A stretch of DNA of 64,000 nucleotides, from NCBI RefSeq assembly GCF_023243075.1, contig NZ_JALKFZ020000001.1:124001-188000 (forward strand), written 5' to 3'. Both the position numbers and the translations under genes were made by a program. Each line of letters opens with the position of its first letter. Position 1 is the first letter of the stretch. Under the pieces are notes generated by a model that was not told the DNA's origin, ran no database searches, and saw only the letters and a program-made list of their open reading frames with translations. Positions 8,466-18,084 of this stretch are shown here, in pieces. This DNA is from Frankia sp. AiPa1. Its GTDB lineage: Bacteria; Actinomycetota; Actinomycetes; Frankiales; Frankiaceae.

Positions 8466-10895
8466 TCAGCGCAGGGCGAGAACGACCAGCAGACTGGTCG
8501 CCGTCAGCCCGATTCCGGTCCAGCCCAGTCCGATCCCGACGGTGGCGAGTCGCTGCCCCCGCTGGTTGTGCTGGCGGATCTGCGCTCGGGCCACCCGGCC
8601 GAGGACGACCGCGGCCACGCTGCCCAACCCGAACAGCCAGCCCAGGGCGAGCACCACCGAGAGCAGGGCACGGCCGTTGAGCCCCCGCTCGGCCGGCTTC
8701 GTGGGTGGAAACCGCCGCTGCGCCCCACCCGCTGTCCCGGCATCGGGGCGATCATGGTGCGGGCTCGGCCCGCCGGCTCGGACCTCACCGGATCGGAGGT
8801 CAACGAGCGGGCTGGCGCCGGCCGTCGGGACCGGGTGCGGCGTCTGGCCCTGGGACGGGTGGACCGGTGGCGCCGGCAACGACGCCCGTACCGGCGGTGC
8901 TGGCAGTGGCAACGGCACCGGTGTTGGCAACCACGCCGAAGACGGTCTCGACGGCACTGCTCGGATCTCCCCTGGCGGCGGGATCCGAGCCGGTACCGGA
9001 GCTCGTGCGGGCGCCCGGACCGGCAGCCGCGGGGGCAGCTGACTCGACCGGGGCTGGGCCGGCTGGATCGAAGAGGGCTGGCCAGGCTCGTCCGACGGAT
9101 GAGGAGCCGGTCCGTCCAGCGGCAGGCTGGGCGGCGGCGAGGGCGTCAGGTCGGAGGGCTGGCCAACCGCTGGCGTCGAGCCCGAGGAGGCGGTCTCCGA
9201 CGGCCCAGCGGGCGTCGCGAACCTGCCGGACGCCCCGGATTCGCCGAACTCCGTTGGGCGCGGCGGACGCGACCGTGGGGTGGGATCGGGCGGGCGGATC
9301 GTCTCCTCGGACCGGGCCGCCGCCGGCCGGCCGCGCGGACGCCGTTCTCGTTCCTCCAGCCAGGCGTCCTCACCCGCGATGGGGCTGCGCTGCGGCGCGG
9401 GCCGGGCACGCACCGGCGCCCGCGGATCCGGATCGTCCTCGTCGTAGGTCCATGGCGACACCACAGGTGGCGACGGCGGCGACGGCGAACGGGATGAGGA
9501 CGACGGCCGCTGTGGCGACCGCGGCGTGTGCGGCGACCGGGATGGCGCCGCCGGGCCACCGCCGCCGCCTGCGACCGACCCGGCCCCCGCCGGCCCCAGG
9601 GATCCCGGCCCGACAGCGCCGGATCGAGACGGCGGCAGCGGGCGGGGCGGAGCCGGCGCGACCGGGGGCAGCGGAGTCAGGCGGAAGCTGGGCAGCGGCG
9701 GCGGGATAGGCGGTGGCACGGAGGGACGGAACGCCGAGGCCGGGGGGGGCGCACCGACCGGCCACGGCCCCGGCAGGGGAGCGGCACCCGCCGCCGGCGG
9801 CGACCAGCCGGAGACCTGCCGGTCTGGAGTTACGCCGCGACCGCCCCTGGCCGCACCGGAGCGTTCCCGCCCCGCCCCGTGCCCGCCCGAGTCCTGCCCG
9901 CCCGAGTCCTGCCCGACCGCGCCGACCGCGCCGACCGCGCCGGGAGCCGGGCCGCCGGGCCGGGCACCGGTGGCGGCACCGGCGCCGGGCAGCACGGTGA
10001 CGCTCTCACCGGGTACCTGGCCGGTCCCGGTCCAGGTTCGTTCGAGGAAGTCACCGGCCACCGCGTCGGCCTCGGTGACACCCTCCACCGAGGTGCGCCC
10101 GACCAGCGCCGCGAGCAACGCGGATGCGGTCGGCCGCCGTGCGGGGTCCTTCGACAGCGATCGGTCGACCACGGTGTGCAGGTAGGCCGGCAGTGCGTCA
10201 AGATCCGGGCGGTCCCGCTGGACCCGCAGGGCGAGCTTGTCGGGCGAGTCGGCGTGGAAAGGATGCCGTCCGGTAGCCGCGTACGTCACGCAGTTCGCCC
10301 AGGCGAAGACATCCGACGACGGTCCGGATGACTCCCCGCGCATCTGCTCGGGCGACATCCAGGCCAACGTCCCGATCACGTGGCCGGTGCGGGTCAGCGT
10401 GCTGCTGTCGGTCAGGTGGGCGACCCCGAAGTCGATCACCTTCGGGCCGTCCCAGGCCAGCAGGATGTTGGACGGCTTGAGGTCACGGTGCACGACGCCC
10501 GCGGAATGAATGGCGACCAGCGCGTCGGCGAGCCCCACGGCAAGCCCCCGGACCAGATGGTTCTCCAGCCGCCCGCGGGCACGGACGGCCTGCGCGAGAC
10601 TGATGCCCTCGACGTACTCGGTGACCATCCACGGTGCCGCCGCCTCGGTGTCGGCGTCGAGCACGGCCGCCACCGCGCTGCCCCGCACACGCAGTGCAGC
10701 GTGCACCTCCCGTTCGAACCGGCTGCGGAACTCGGCGTCCTCGGCAAGGTCCTCGGAGGCCACCTTGACGGCCACGGCCCGCTGGTCCGGGGTGAAACCG
10801 AGATAGACCGTCCCCATCCCACCGGCCCCGATCCGGTTCTGCAGCCGGTACGGCCCCACCTGGCGGGGATCATCCTCCAGCAGCGGTGTGAGCAT
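8466..10895 (-). CDS. Transmembrane Ser/Thr protein kinase with C-terminal DUF4190-like domain
   Basis: Eukaryotic-type kinase of 809 residues. The kinase domain (about 1-275) has a full set of motifs: glycine loop GAGGMGTVYLG, VAVK lysine, HRDLKPSN near residue 138, DFG and SPE in the activation segment. Residues about 290-715 are Pro/Ser/Ala-rich and probably disordered. The last 85 residues carry two hydrophobic helices (LLSVVLALGWLFGLGSVAAVVLG and GIGLTATSLLVVLAL) separated by RVARAQIRQHNQRG, the layout of DUF4190 membrane domains. There is no extracellular PASTA region, so this is not a PknB-type sensor. Start ATG 10895 follows a GGAG site. Substrates are unknown; the neighbouring genes give no clear partner. 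Confidence 0.9.
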   Translation of the reverse strand: MLTPLLEDDPRQVGPYRLQNRIGAGGMGTVYLGFTPDQRAVAVKVASEDLAEDAEFRSRFEREVHAALRVRGSAVAAVLDADTEAAAPWMVTEYVEGISLAQAVRARGRLENHLVRGLAVGLADALVAIHSAGVVHRDLKPSNILLAWDGPKVIDFGVAHLTDSSTLTRTGHVIGTLAWMSPEQMRGESSGPSSDVFAWANCVTYAATGRHPFHADSPDKLALRVQRDRPDLDALPAYLHTVVDRSLSKDPARRPTASALLAALVGRTSVEGVTEADAVAGDFLERTWTGTGQVPGESVTVLPGAGAATGARPGGPAPGAVGAVGAVGQDSGGQDSGGHGAGRERSGAARGGRGVTPDRQVSGWSPPAAGAAPLPGPWPVGAPPPASAFRPSVPPPIPPPLPSFRLTPLPPVAPAPPRPLPPSRSGAVGPGSLGPAGAGSVAGGGGGPAAPSRSPHTPRSPQRPSSSSRSPSPPSPPVVSPWTYDEDDPDPRAPVRARPAPQRSPIAGEDAWLEERERRPRGRPAAARSEETIRPPDPTPRSRPPRPTEFGESGASGRFATPAGPSETASSGSTPAVGQPSDLTPSPPPSLPLDGPAPHPSDEPGQPSSIQPAQPRSSQLPPRLPVRAPARAPVPARIPPPGEIRAVPSRPSSAWLPTPVPLPLPAPPVRASLPAPPVHPSQGQTPHPVPTAGASPLVDLRSGEVRAGGPSPHHDRPDAGTAGGAQRRFPPTKPAERGLNGRALLSVVLALGWLFGLGSVAAVVLGRVARAQIRQHNQRGQRLATVGIGLGWTGIGLTATSLLVVLALR

Positions 10896-11167
10896 CGCTC
10901 TCCTCACTCCGCCGCAGCCGGGGTAACCGGGGCCGGGACCACCACGGGAGAGCCCGCCCGCGCAGGGGACTGTGAGCCACAGCGTATGTGGATCGCCGTT
11001 CGGCGACGGTACGCACAGTACGTCACATTCGTCCCCTTCCATCCGTCATCACGGATCACTCGAGCATCACCCGCGATGCCTGTCGTGAGCGACCCGCTGC
11101 GGCGTGTCCTCTGACACCGCGGCTTGCCCACGGGCCGCCGCGCCCCGGCGAACCGCAAGATGCGGAC

Positions 11168-12643
11168 ATGGACAGTACGAGCGGAGCCACCCCACCCACG
11201 CCCCCCGACTGGCGGACCGCCCTGCTCACCGGGATCACCTTGAGCCCGGCGCCCGCCGGTTCGACCAACCGCCTGGGCTGGCCGGACTACGACGGACGGC
11301 CGGCGCTTAGGTGGGGAACCGGCCCGATCGCGGGGGTCGAGGCGGTCGTGGCCGTGTGGGACTTCGCGGTGCACGGCGGAAGCTTCGGGGCGGCCGACGC
11401 GGCAGGTTTCGCCGCCGCGGCGAGCGCTGCGCTCAAGGCCCGCCGTCCGCTGGTGTCGTTCCTGCGCAGCGGTGGCACCCGCCTGCAGGAGGGCGTCGCG
11501 GGCCTCGTCGGCCTGCCCCGGGTGGCACTGGCACTGGCGGCTCTGGACGAGGCCGGGGTCGGGCACGTCGCGGTGGCGGACCAGCCGACGACGGGCGGGG
11601 TCTGGGTCACCATCGGCGCACGCAGCGACCTGCGCCTCGCGGTGCACGGCGCGACCGTCGGCTTCTCCGGCCCTCGGGTGGTCGCGGCCATGACCGGCGA
11701 GCCGATCCCGCAGGACAGCCACACCGCCACCGCCGCGGCCGCGGCCGGCCTGGTCGACGCGGCCCTGCTCCCCGAGGCGGTCACCGACTGGCTGCGCCGA
11801 GCCCTGACCGCACTGTCACCCCCGTACTCGCCCCCGCCCCCGTCCCCGTCCTCGCCGGGTTCGGCGCGCCCCACCGTGGAGGTAGCCCATCGCGCGACGG
11901 CGACCGGCACCGTGGCGGCAACCCGATCGGGCTGGGAACAGGTGCTGGCGACGAGAACCGCCCCGCGCCCGCACGGCACCGAGCTGCTGCACGCGTTCGT
12001 GCCGGACGGCGTCGACCTGACCTGCGCCGATCGCCTGGTCACCGCCCGAACCGGCCTGCTGGCCGCAGGCGGGCGGCGCGCGGTGGTCGTGGCACTGGGG
12101 ACCAGCCGTGGAAGCTCACCAGGACCGGATGGATACCGTCTGTTGTCACGCGCGGCGCGGCTCGCGGACAAGCTCGGCGTCGGTCTGATCACCCTGGTCG
12201 ACACCCCGGGTGCGGCCAGCGGGCCGCGGGCAGAGTCCGCCGGCATCGCCGCGGCCATCGGGGACGCGATGGCCGCGATGCTGGGCTGTGCCTCGCCGAC
12301 CGTGGCCATCGTCCACGGCGAGGGAGGTTCCGGCGGGGCACTCGCCGCGACCGTCGCCGACACGGTCGTCATGACACCACTGAGCTATTTCACGGCGCTA
12401 TTCCCCGAAGGTGCCGCCGCGACCCTGCGGATCCCGGCCGAGCAGGCGGCCAACGCCGCCGGGCTGCGTCCCTCCGAGCTGGTGCGGCTCGGCTTCGCCG
12501 ATCACCTGCTCGCCGACACCGACCCGGAGACGCTCACCCGGGCTGCCACCGCCCTGCTCACAAGCCTGCACGGGCAGGAACCCACCGCCCGCCGCCAGCT
12601 CCGATGGGCCCGCTGGTCGACAGAACTACGTAACAGTCTGTAA
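11168..12643 (+). CDS. Fused beta-alpha acyl-CoA carboxyltransferase (AccD/AccA-like)
   Basis: Protein of 491 residues with two crotonase-like carboxyltransferase halves. The first half shows LRSGGTRLQEGVAGL and TTGGVWVTIGARSD ... TVGFSGPRVV, the oxyanion-hole and CoA-binding pattern of the beta subunit. After a Pro/Ser-rich linker at about residues 217-236, the second half has LVDTPGAASGPRAESAGIA and HGEGGSGGALAATVAD, typical of the alpha subunit. No CXXC zinc ribbon is present, unlike AccD of acetyl-CoA carboxylase. It probably carries the transcarboxylation step of an acyl-CoA carboxylase, but no biotin carboxylase or carrier gene is near. Start ATG 11168 has only a weak ribosome-binding site. 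Confidence 0.85.
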   Translation: MDSTSGATPPTPPDWRTALLTGITLSPAPAGSTNRLGWPDYDGRPALRWGTGPIAGVEAVVAVWDFAVHGGSFGAADAAGFAAAASAALKARRPLVSFLRSGGTRLQEGVAGLVGLPRVALALAALDEAGVGHVAVADQPTTGGVWVTIGARSDLRLAVHGATVGFSGPRVVAAMTGEPIPQDSHTATAAAAAGLVDAALLPEAVTDWLRRALTALSPPYSPPPPSPSSPGSARPTVEVAHRATATGTVAATRSGWEQVLATRTAPRPHGTELLHAFVPDGVDLTCADRLVTARTGLLAAGGRRAVVVALGTSRGSSPGPDGYRLLSRAARLADKLGVGLITLVDTPGAASGPRAESAGIAAAIGDAMAAMLGCASPTVAIVHGEGGSGGALAATVADTVVMTPLSYFTALFPEGAAATLRIPAEQAANAAGLRPSELVRLGFADHLLADTDPETLTRAATALLTSLHGQEPTARRQLRWARWSTELRNSL

Positions 12644-12875
12644 TCTCTCTGCGTTTCTCGGAACGGGTCGGACGAGTGCGGACGATGCCGGACGCTCGTC
12701 CGACATCGGCACAAGCCGGTAGTCCGGCGGTGGACCGCCGTGTTCGCCGTGCCCGCCGTGCCCGCCGCGTCCGCCCGGCGGTGGGCCCGTCCGACCGCTC
12801 CGGCGACCAGAACCCGCCGCCGAAGAGGCCGCGAAGCAGGGAGAGTGATCAGCCATCAACGCCCCGTCCCCCGCT

Positions 12876-13886
12876 GTGCCCGGTCCTTCCACCCCGACCT
12901 GGCCGTCGCCAGCGCGCCTGGCTCCCGGGCGCCCGACACCGGTATCGGCAGCACCTGCACAAGCGGGCCAGACCGCAGTGATCCGGACGGGAGGCAGCAC
13001 CCTGGCTGGGGCGGAGCCGGACCCGGGCTCGTCCCGGTTGCCAGGACGCCGCCTGGCGATCACCGCGAACCTGCTCGCGACCAGCGCGGGCACCGGCGCC
13101 CGCGGGCTCGCCGTCGAGGCCGCCTGCCTGATGACCCACCTGGCGCTGTACCCGACGGGTGTGCTGCGCGGGCGCCGCGACACCGACCTGGACGGCGGCT
13201 ACGCCCTCCAGCGACTCGCGCCGCTGGAACGCGGCCTATGGGTGCATGCACCCGACGCCGCCACCACACCCGTGCTCCTGGTCCACGGGCTGATCGACAA
13301 CCGATCGGTTTTCGCGAGGCTGCGGCGCCACCTGTGTCGCCGGGGCTTTCGCCGGGTGGTGCCGGTCCAGCTACCCCTGCGCACCGCATCCGTCGAGGAC
13401 GGCGCGCGGGTGCTGGCGCGGATGGTGGCCCGGATCGCCGGCGACGACGGACACGTCAACGTGATCGCCCACTCGCTGGGCGGCCTGATCGCCCGGTACT
13501 ACGTCCAGCGGATGGGCGGCGACCGTCAGGTCGACACCCTGATCACCCTCGCGAGCCCGCACGGCGGCACTCGGCTGGCCGAGCTGGTGCCACGGCCGCT
13601 GCCATATCCGCTGCTGCGCCAGCTCCGGCCGGACTCGTCGCTGATCGCGGAGCTCGCCGAGCCCGCACCCGGCTGCCGGACGAGGATCATCGCCGTCGCG
13701 GCCGCACTCGACACGGTGGTCCGGCCGGCGCAGGCGACCGTGCATCATCCCGATCTTGATGTCGTGAACCTCACCGTGCCCGGCCTTGGCCACCAGTCCC
13801 TCGCCTTCAGCGGCGCGGTGGCCCATCAGGTCACCACCTGGCTCGCCGAATCCGCACCCGACGCGCCCGCTCCCACCGCGCGCTGA
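12876..13886 (+). CDS. Lipase/esterase-like alpha/beta hydrolase
   Basis: Hydrolase of up to 336 residues. VLLVHGLIDN near residue 132 is the oxyanion strand, AHSLGGL near 199 holds the nucleophilic serine, TLASPHGG is the conserved triacylglycerol-lipase motif, and GLGHQSL near 305 would supply the histidine. LDTVV near 279 may place the acid. The first 50 residues are Pro/Ala-rich and the true start may lie downstream of the GTG chosen here; there is no clear signal peptide. It is convergent with pcrA with only 24 bp between stops. Substrate unknown. Confidence 0.8.
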   Translation: MPGPSTPTWPSPARLAPGRPTPVSAAPAQAGQTAVIRTGGSTLAGAEPDPGSSRLPGRRLAITANLLATSAGTGARGLAVEAACLMTHLALYPTGVLRGRRDTDLDGGYALQRLAPLERGLWVHAPDAATTPVLLVHGLIDNRSVFARLRRHLCRRGFRRVVPVQLPLRTASVEDGARVLARMVARIAGDDGHVNVIAHSLGGLIARYYVQRMGGDRQVDTLITLASPHGGTRLAELVPRPLPYPLLRQLRPDSSLIAELAEPAPGCRTRIIAVAAALDTVVRPAQATVHHPDLDVVNLTVPGLGHQSLAFSGAVAHQVTTWLAESAPDAPAPTAR

Positions 13887-13910
13887 TGCCCCCGGCGCGG
13901 GCAGGCGCGG

Positions 13911-16532
13911 TCAGAGCTTCTCGACGGGGGCGTAGCGCAGCAGGAGCCGCTTCGTTCCGACCTCGGCGCCGAAGTCGATGGTCGCCTCGATCGAGTCGCC
14001 GATCCCGGCGAGGGAGACCACCAGGCCGAGACCGAAGCTGTCGTGCGTCACCCGATCTCCCTGGTGCAGTTCGACGACGGGACGCGCGGCCGGACGGGAA
14101 CGGTTGTTGAACGGCGAGTTCGGCAGCGACCGGCGGGGCGCCGCCGTCCCGCCACCGGCGCCCATGCCACCGCCGGTGCCCCCGGCCGCACCGGATCCAC
14201 CACCGAGAGCGCTGCCCCCCGAACCCGCGCCCCAGGTACGGGTGGCCGGCGGCGGAGCCGCTTCGGCAAGGCGGCGCCAGTCGATGAGCGCGTCCGGCAC
14301 CTCGCCGAGGAAGCGGGACGGCGGATTGTAGGCCGGCTGCCCCCATGCGCTGCGGACCACCGAGCGGGTCAGATAGAGCCGCTCCCGGGCTCGGGTGACC
14401 CCGACGTAAGCGAGGCGGCGCTCCTCCTCCATCTGGGTGGGATCACCGAGGGTGCGCAGATGTGGGAAGACCCCGTCCTCGAGGCCGGTGAGGAAGACGA
14501 CGGGGAATTCGAGGCCCTTCGCGCTGTGCAGGGTCATGAGGGTGACGACGCCGTCGGACCCGTCGTCGGTGGGGACCTGGTCGGCATCCGCGACCAGGGA
14601 GACCTGCTCGAGGAACCCCGCCAGGGTGCCCTCGGGGTCGCGCGCCACGAACTCCTGCACGACACCGACGAACTCCTGCAGGTTCTCCACCCGGCCCTGA
14701 GACTCGACGGTGTCCTCGGTGAGCAGTTCGGACAGGTAGCCGGTGCGCTCCAGCACCGCCTCGACCAGCGCGACCGGGCCCTCGGCCTGCATCGCCCGCA
14801 GGCCGGCAAGCAGCGCGACGAACTCGCGCACCGCCTTCGCCGAGCGGGCCGCGATGCCCGGGATCTCGGTCACCCGCTCGAGGGCCGCGCCGAAGCCGAT
14901 CCGCTCGACCTCGGCGAAACCGGCCAGCGCCGCCTCCGCCCGATCCCCGATCCCGCGGCGCGGGACGTTCAGGATCCGCCGCAGGTTGACCGTGTCCGCC
15001 GGGTTGGCCAGCACCCGCAGGTAGGCCAGCAGGTCCCGGATCTCGCGCCGCTCGTAGAAGCGCACCCCGCCGACCACCCGGTAGGGCAGCCCGACCCGGA
15101 CGAAGATTTCCTCGAAGACGCGGCTCTGCGCGTTGGTCCGATAGAACACCGCCGTGTCCGCCGGACGGGCGAGCCCGGCGTCGGTGAGCCGGTCGACCTC
15201 CTCGGCAACGAAGGCTGCCTCGTCATGCTCGTTGTCGGCGACGAAACCGACGATCTTCTCCCCGTCACCGGCCTCGGACCACAGCCGCTTGGCCTTGCGC
15301 TGACCGTTGCGGGCGATCACCGCGTTGGCGGCGGACAGAATGGTCTGGGTCGACCGGTAGTTCTGCTCCAGCAGGATCACCGCGGCGTCGGGGAAGTCCT
15401 CCTCGAACTCCACGATGTTGCGGATGTTCGCCCCACGGAAGGCGTAGATCGACTGGTCGGCGTCGCCGACCACGCACAGCTCGCCTGGCGGCACCGCCCC
15501 GGAGGGCCAGGTGACCGTCCCGCCCGCCGCGTCACCGTCGCCGTCCGAAGGTCCGTCGCCGTCCGAAGTTCTGTCCGGGCCGGCGCCGCGGGCCGAGCCG
15601 CTGCCCTGCGCGAGGCCGAAGGCCGCGTCTGCCCGCCGGTCGGACGCGGGGTCGTGGGCCCGCTGGCCGACGAGTTCGCGCACCAGGACGTACTGGGCAT
15701 GGTTGGTGTCCTGGTATTCGTCCACCAGGACGTGCCGGAAGCGGCGCCGGTAGTGCTCGGCGACGTCGGGGAACGCCTGCAGCAGGTTCACCGTCGTCAT
15801 GATGAGATCGTCGAAGTCGAGGGCGTTCGCCTGCACGAGGCGCTGCTGGTAGGCGGCGTACACCTCGGCCACGGTGCGCTCGGGGTGGCTCGTCGCCCGG
15901 TCGCGGGCCACCTCCCAGTCGATCAGCTCGTTTTTGAGGTTGCTGATCTGTGCTGCCAGGCCGCGGGCCGGATGCCGCTTGGGGTCGAGGTCGAGATCCC
16001 GGGTGACCAGGGCGATCAGGCGCTGCGCGTCGGCGGCGTCATAGATGGAGAACGAGGAGCCGAAGCCCAGCCGCTTCGCCTCCGAGCGCAGGATGCGCAC
16101 GCAGGCCGAGTGGAACGTGCTCACCCACATCGCCCGGGCCCGCGGGCCGACGAGCGCGCTGACCCGCTCGCGCATCTCGGCGGCGGCCTTGTTCGTGAAC
16201 GTGATCGCCAGGATCTCCCCCGGCCGTACGCCGCGGGCCGCCAACAGGTAGGCGATCCGGTGCGTGAGCACCCGGGTCTTCCCAGAGCCCGCACCAGCGA
16301 CCACCAGCAGCGGCGCGCCGATGTGGACCACCGCGGCCCGCTGCTGCGGGTTGAGGCCGTCCAGCAGTCCCTCCGCGTCGAGGCGGGGCGACCCGCCCCA
16401 CCCGCCGGGGGACTCCTCACCGGCTGCCGGGGCGAGTACCGCGGGGCCGAACAGGTCGTAGGGCACGCCTGCGGCCGCACCGGGGGGACCGCCGGCCTCC
16501 GCACCACGGGGCTCACCGAACAGAGTGCTCAT
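13911..16532 (-). CDS. pcrA: ATP-dependent DNA helicase PcrA/UvrD
   Basis: Superfamily 1A 3'-5' helicase of 873 residues acting in repair and removal of nucleoprotein blocks. Q motif LNPQQRAAV, Walker A GAGSGKTRVLTHR near residue 79, motif Ia TFTNKAAAEM, motif II VDEYQDTN, motif III GDADQSIYAFRGA, motif IV QNYRST and motif VI VGVTRARERLYL are all visible. Unusual points: a Gly/Asp/Ala-rich insert of about 50 residues between VLVRELVGQ and ELCVVGDADQ, an N-terminal extension of about 55 residues and a Gly-rich linker before a Tudor-like C-terminus (GDRVTHDSFGLGLVVSL). In M. tuberculosis the orthologue also lies close to sucCD. Confidence 0.96.
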   Translation of the reverse strand: MSTLFGEPRGAEAGGPPGAAAGVPYDLFGPAVLAPAAGEESPGGWGGSPRLDAEGLLDGLNPQQRAAVVHIGAPLLVVAGAGSGKTRVLTHRIAYLLAARGVRPGEILAITFTNKAAAEMRERVSALVGPRARAMWVSTFHSACVRILRSEAKRLGFGSSFSIYDAADAQRLIALVTRDLDLDPKRHPARGLAAQISNLKNELIDWEVARDRATSHPERTVAEVYAAYQQRLVQANALDFDDLIMTTVNLLQAFPDVAEHYRRRFRHVLVDEYQDTNHAQYVLVRELVGQRAHDPASDRRADAAFGLAQGSGSARGAGPDRTSDGDGPSDGDGDAAGGTVTWPSGAVPPGELCVVGDADQSIYAFRGANIRNIVEFEEDFPDAAVILLEQNYRSTQTILSAANAVIARNGQRKAKRLWSEAGDGEKIVGFVADNEHDEAAFVAEEVDRLTDAGLARPADTAVFYRTNAQSRVFEEIFVRVGLPYRVVGGVRFYERREIRDLLAYLRVLANPADTVNLRRILNVPRRGIGDRAEAALAGFAEVERIGFGAALERVTEIPGIAARSAKAVREFVALLAGLRAMQAEGPVALVEAVLERTGYLSELLTEDTVESQGRVENLQEFVGVVQEFVARDPEGTLAGFLEQVSLVADADQVPTDDGSDGVVTLMTLHSAKGLEFPVVFLTGLEDGVFPHLRTLGDPTQMEEERRLAYVGVTRARERLYLTRSVVRSAWGQPAYNPPSRFLGEVPDALIDWRRLAEAAPPPATRTWGAGSGGSALGGGSGAAGGTGGGMGAGGGTAAPRRSLPNSPFNNRSRPAARPVVELHQGDRVTHDSFGLGLVVSLAGIGDSIEATIDFGAEVGTKRLLLRYAPVEKL

Positions 16533-16586
16533 GCAACCTCGATCATCCGTTCGACCTCGAACCGGGCGGCACGCGGCACCATCCCG

Positions 16587-17867
16587 TCAGACCACCCTAT
16601 GGGGGTGACGATCCGGCCTCACCCGGCGGGCCGTCCCGGCAGTGGTCCGCGTTCTGCCGGGCGTCGCGGCCAGCGTCTCCACCCGGGCGGCCACGGCCGG
16701 ATCGATATTGCCACCGGACAGGACCGCCACCGTAGTCCCCTCGGCCAGCTCGCCGTGCCGCAGCAGCGCCGCGACCGCGGCTGCCCCGGCGGGCTCCACC
16801 ACAAGCCCGGACCGGTACAGCCGCACCATCGCCGACCAGAACGCGTCCTCGTCGACAGTCACCACGTCGTCCACCAGACTACGGGCGTCCACCAGGCTGA
16901 GCGCGAGCGCGAGCGGGAGGCGGCCCGGCTCCCGCACCGCCATACCGTCGGCGATCGTGCGCAGGTCCGTGGTGGGTGGCCGGCGCCCCGTGCGCAGGGC
17001 GGTGGCGAAGGCGGGAGCCAGCTCCGACTGGACGCCGATCACCCGGATGCCCGGCCGACGCGCCCGCAGCGCCACGGCAAGCCCGCTGACCAGTCCGCCA
17101 CCGCCGACCCCGACCAGAACGGTGCGCACATCCGGCACCTGGTCGAGCAGTTCCAGGCCGATCGTGCCCTGCCCGGCGATCACCGACGGATCGTCGAAGG
17201 GATGCACGAGCAGCCGGCCCCCCTCGGCGGCGAACCGCGCGGCGGCGGCCAACGCCGCCTCCACCCCGCCCGGGACCTCCTCGACCCGCGCCCCCAGCCG
17301 GCGGGTCCGGGCGACCTTGACCGGGTTGGCTCCCGCCGGTACGAAGATCGTCGCCGGCACGCCGAAGGCTGCCGCCGCGTACGCCACCCCCTGGGCGTGG
17401 TTACCGGCGCTGGCCGCGACGACCCCGCGTGCCCGCGCCCGCGAGTCGGCGAGCGCCACCCGGTGGTAGGCGCCGCGCAGCTTGAACGAGCCGGTGTGCT
17501 GCTCCTGCTCGCACTTGAGCCAGACCGGCACGCCGAGCTCGGCGGACAGATCGGCATCACGCACGACCCGCGTGCGTGCGGCGACACCGCCCAGCACCCG
17601 GGCCGCGGCCTCGACCTCGGAGGCCAGACGCGCCACGTCGGCTACGGTCGGTCCCCGCACCTCGGCCGCGGGCGGCAGCGTGGCCGCCTCAACCGCGCGA
17701 GGGCGAGTCACTGCCTGGCCCTCGCGCGGCGGAGCCACCGCACGCCCGGCCCCAGCCGCCCGCAGCCCCGCACGGCAGCCACGCGGCGGGGGCGCTGACC
17801 GGGGTGTGGACCGGGTGGGTGACGGGACGGTGGAGGCTGGCTCGTCGTCGGCGGCTGGTGCGGTCAT
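16587..17867 (-). CDS. Threonine dehydratase-like PLP enzyme (catabolic type, no ACT domain)
   Basis: Fold-type II PLP enzyme of 426 residues that would deaminate threonine (or serine) to 2-oxobutyrate. The PLP lysine lies in HTGSFKLRGAYH near residue 128, the phosphate loop is VGVGGGGLVSGLA and SGGN near 388 binds the pyridine ring. It ends soon after the catalytic domain and has no C-terminal ACT-like regulatory region, so feedback control as in biosynthetic IlvA is unlikely from sequence alone. The first 75 residues are Pro/Arg-rich. I keep ATG 17867 because GGAGAGG lies 5 nt upstream; a GTG at 17711 is an alternative. It follows the guaA terminator, so it has its own transcript. Confidence 0.88.
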   Translation of the reverse strand: MTAPAADDEPASTVPSPTRSTPRSAPPPRGCRAGLRAAGAGRAVAPPREGQAVTRPRAVEAATLPPAAEVRGPTVADVARLASEVEAAARVLGGVAARTRVVRDADLSAELGVPVWLKCEQEQHTGSFKLRGAYHRVALADSRARARGVVAASAGNHAQGVAYAAAAFGVPATIFVPAGANPVKVARTRRLGARVEEVPGGVEAALAAAARFAAEGGRLLVHPFDDPSVIAGQGTIGLELLDQVPDVRTVLVGVGGGGLVSGLAVALRARRPGIRVIGVQSELAPAFATALRTGRRPPTTDLRTIADGMAVREPGRLPLALALSLVDARSLVDDVVTVDEDAFWSAMVRLYRSGLVVEPAGAAAVAALLRHGELAEGTTVAVLSGGNIDPAVAARVETLAATPGRTRTTAGTARRVRPDRHPHRVV

Positions 17868-17916
17868 GGCGGCCTCTCCGGTGGCGATGCGGCCACCTCA
17901 CCGTGGCCGCGGCAAC

Positions 17917-17949
17917 AAAAAAGCCCCCCGCCGAAAGACGGAAGGGCTT
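17917..17949 (-). terminator. Rho-independent terminator of guaA
   Basis: On the minus strand, AAGCCC and CCG pair with CGG and GGGCTT around a short loop, followed directly by six T. It is the only canonical stem plus U-tract terminator I find in the window, and it lies between guaA and the threonine dehydratase gene. Confidence 0.85.
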
Positions 17950-18084
17950 GGCGCGCGGACCCGGTACTCGGGTGCGCGCCTACGTAATGGCCATCTGCTG
18001 CACGGTCACCTTCCCAGGGTGCTCGCCGGAGGCCGGGACGTCAAACGGAGTCCCGGCTCCCGACGGACGATCCAGACGGCGGCG

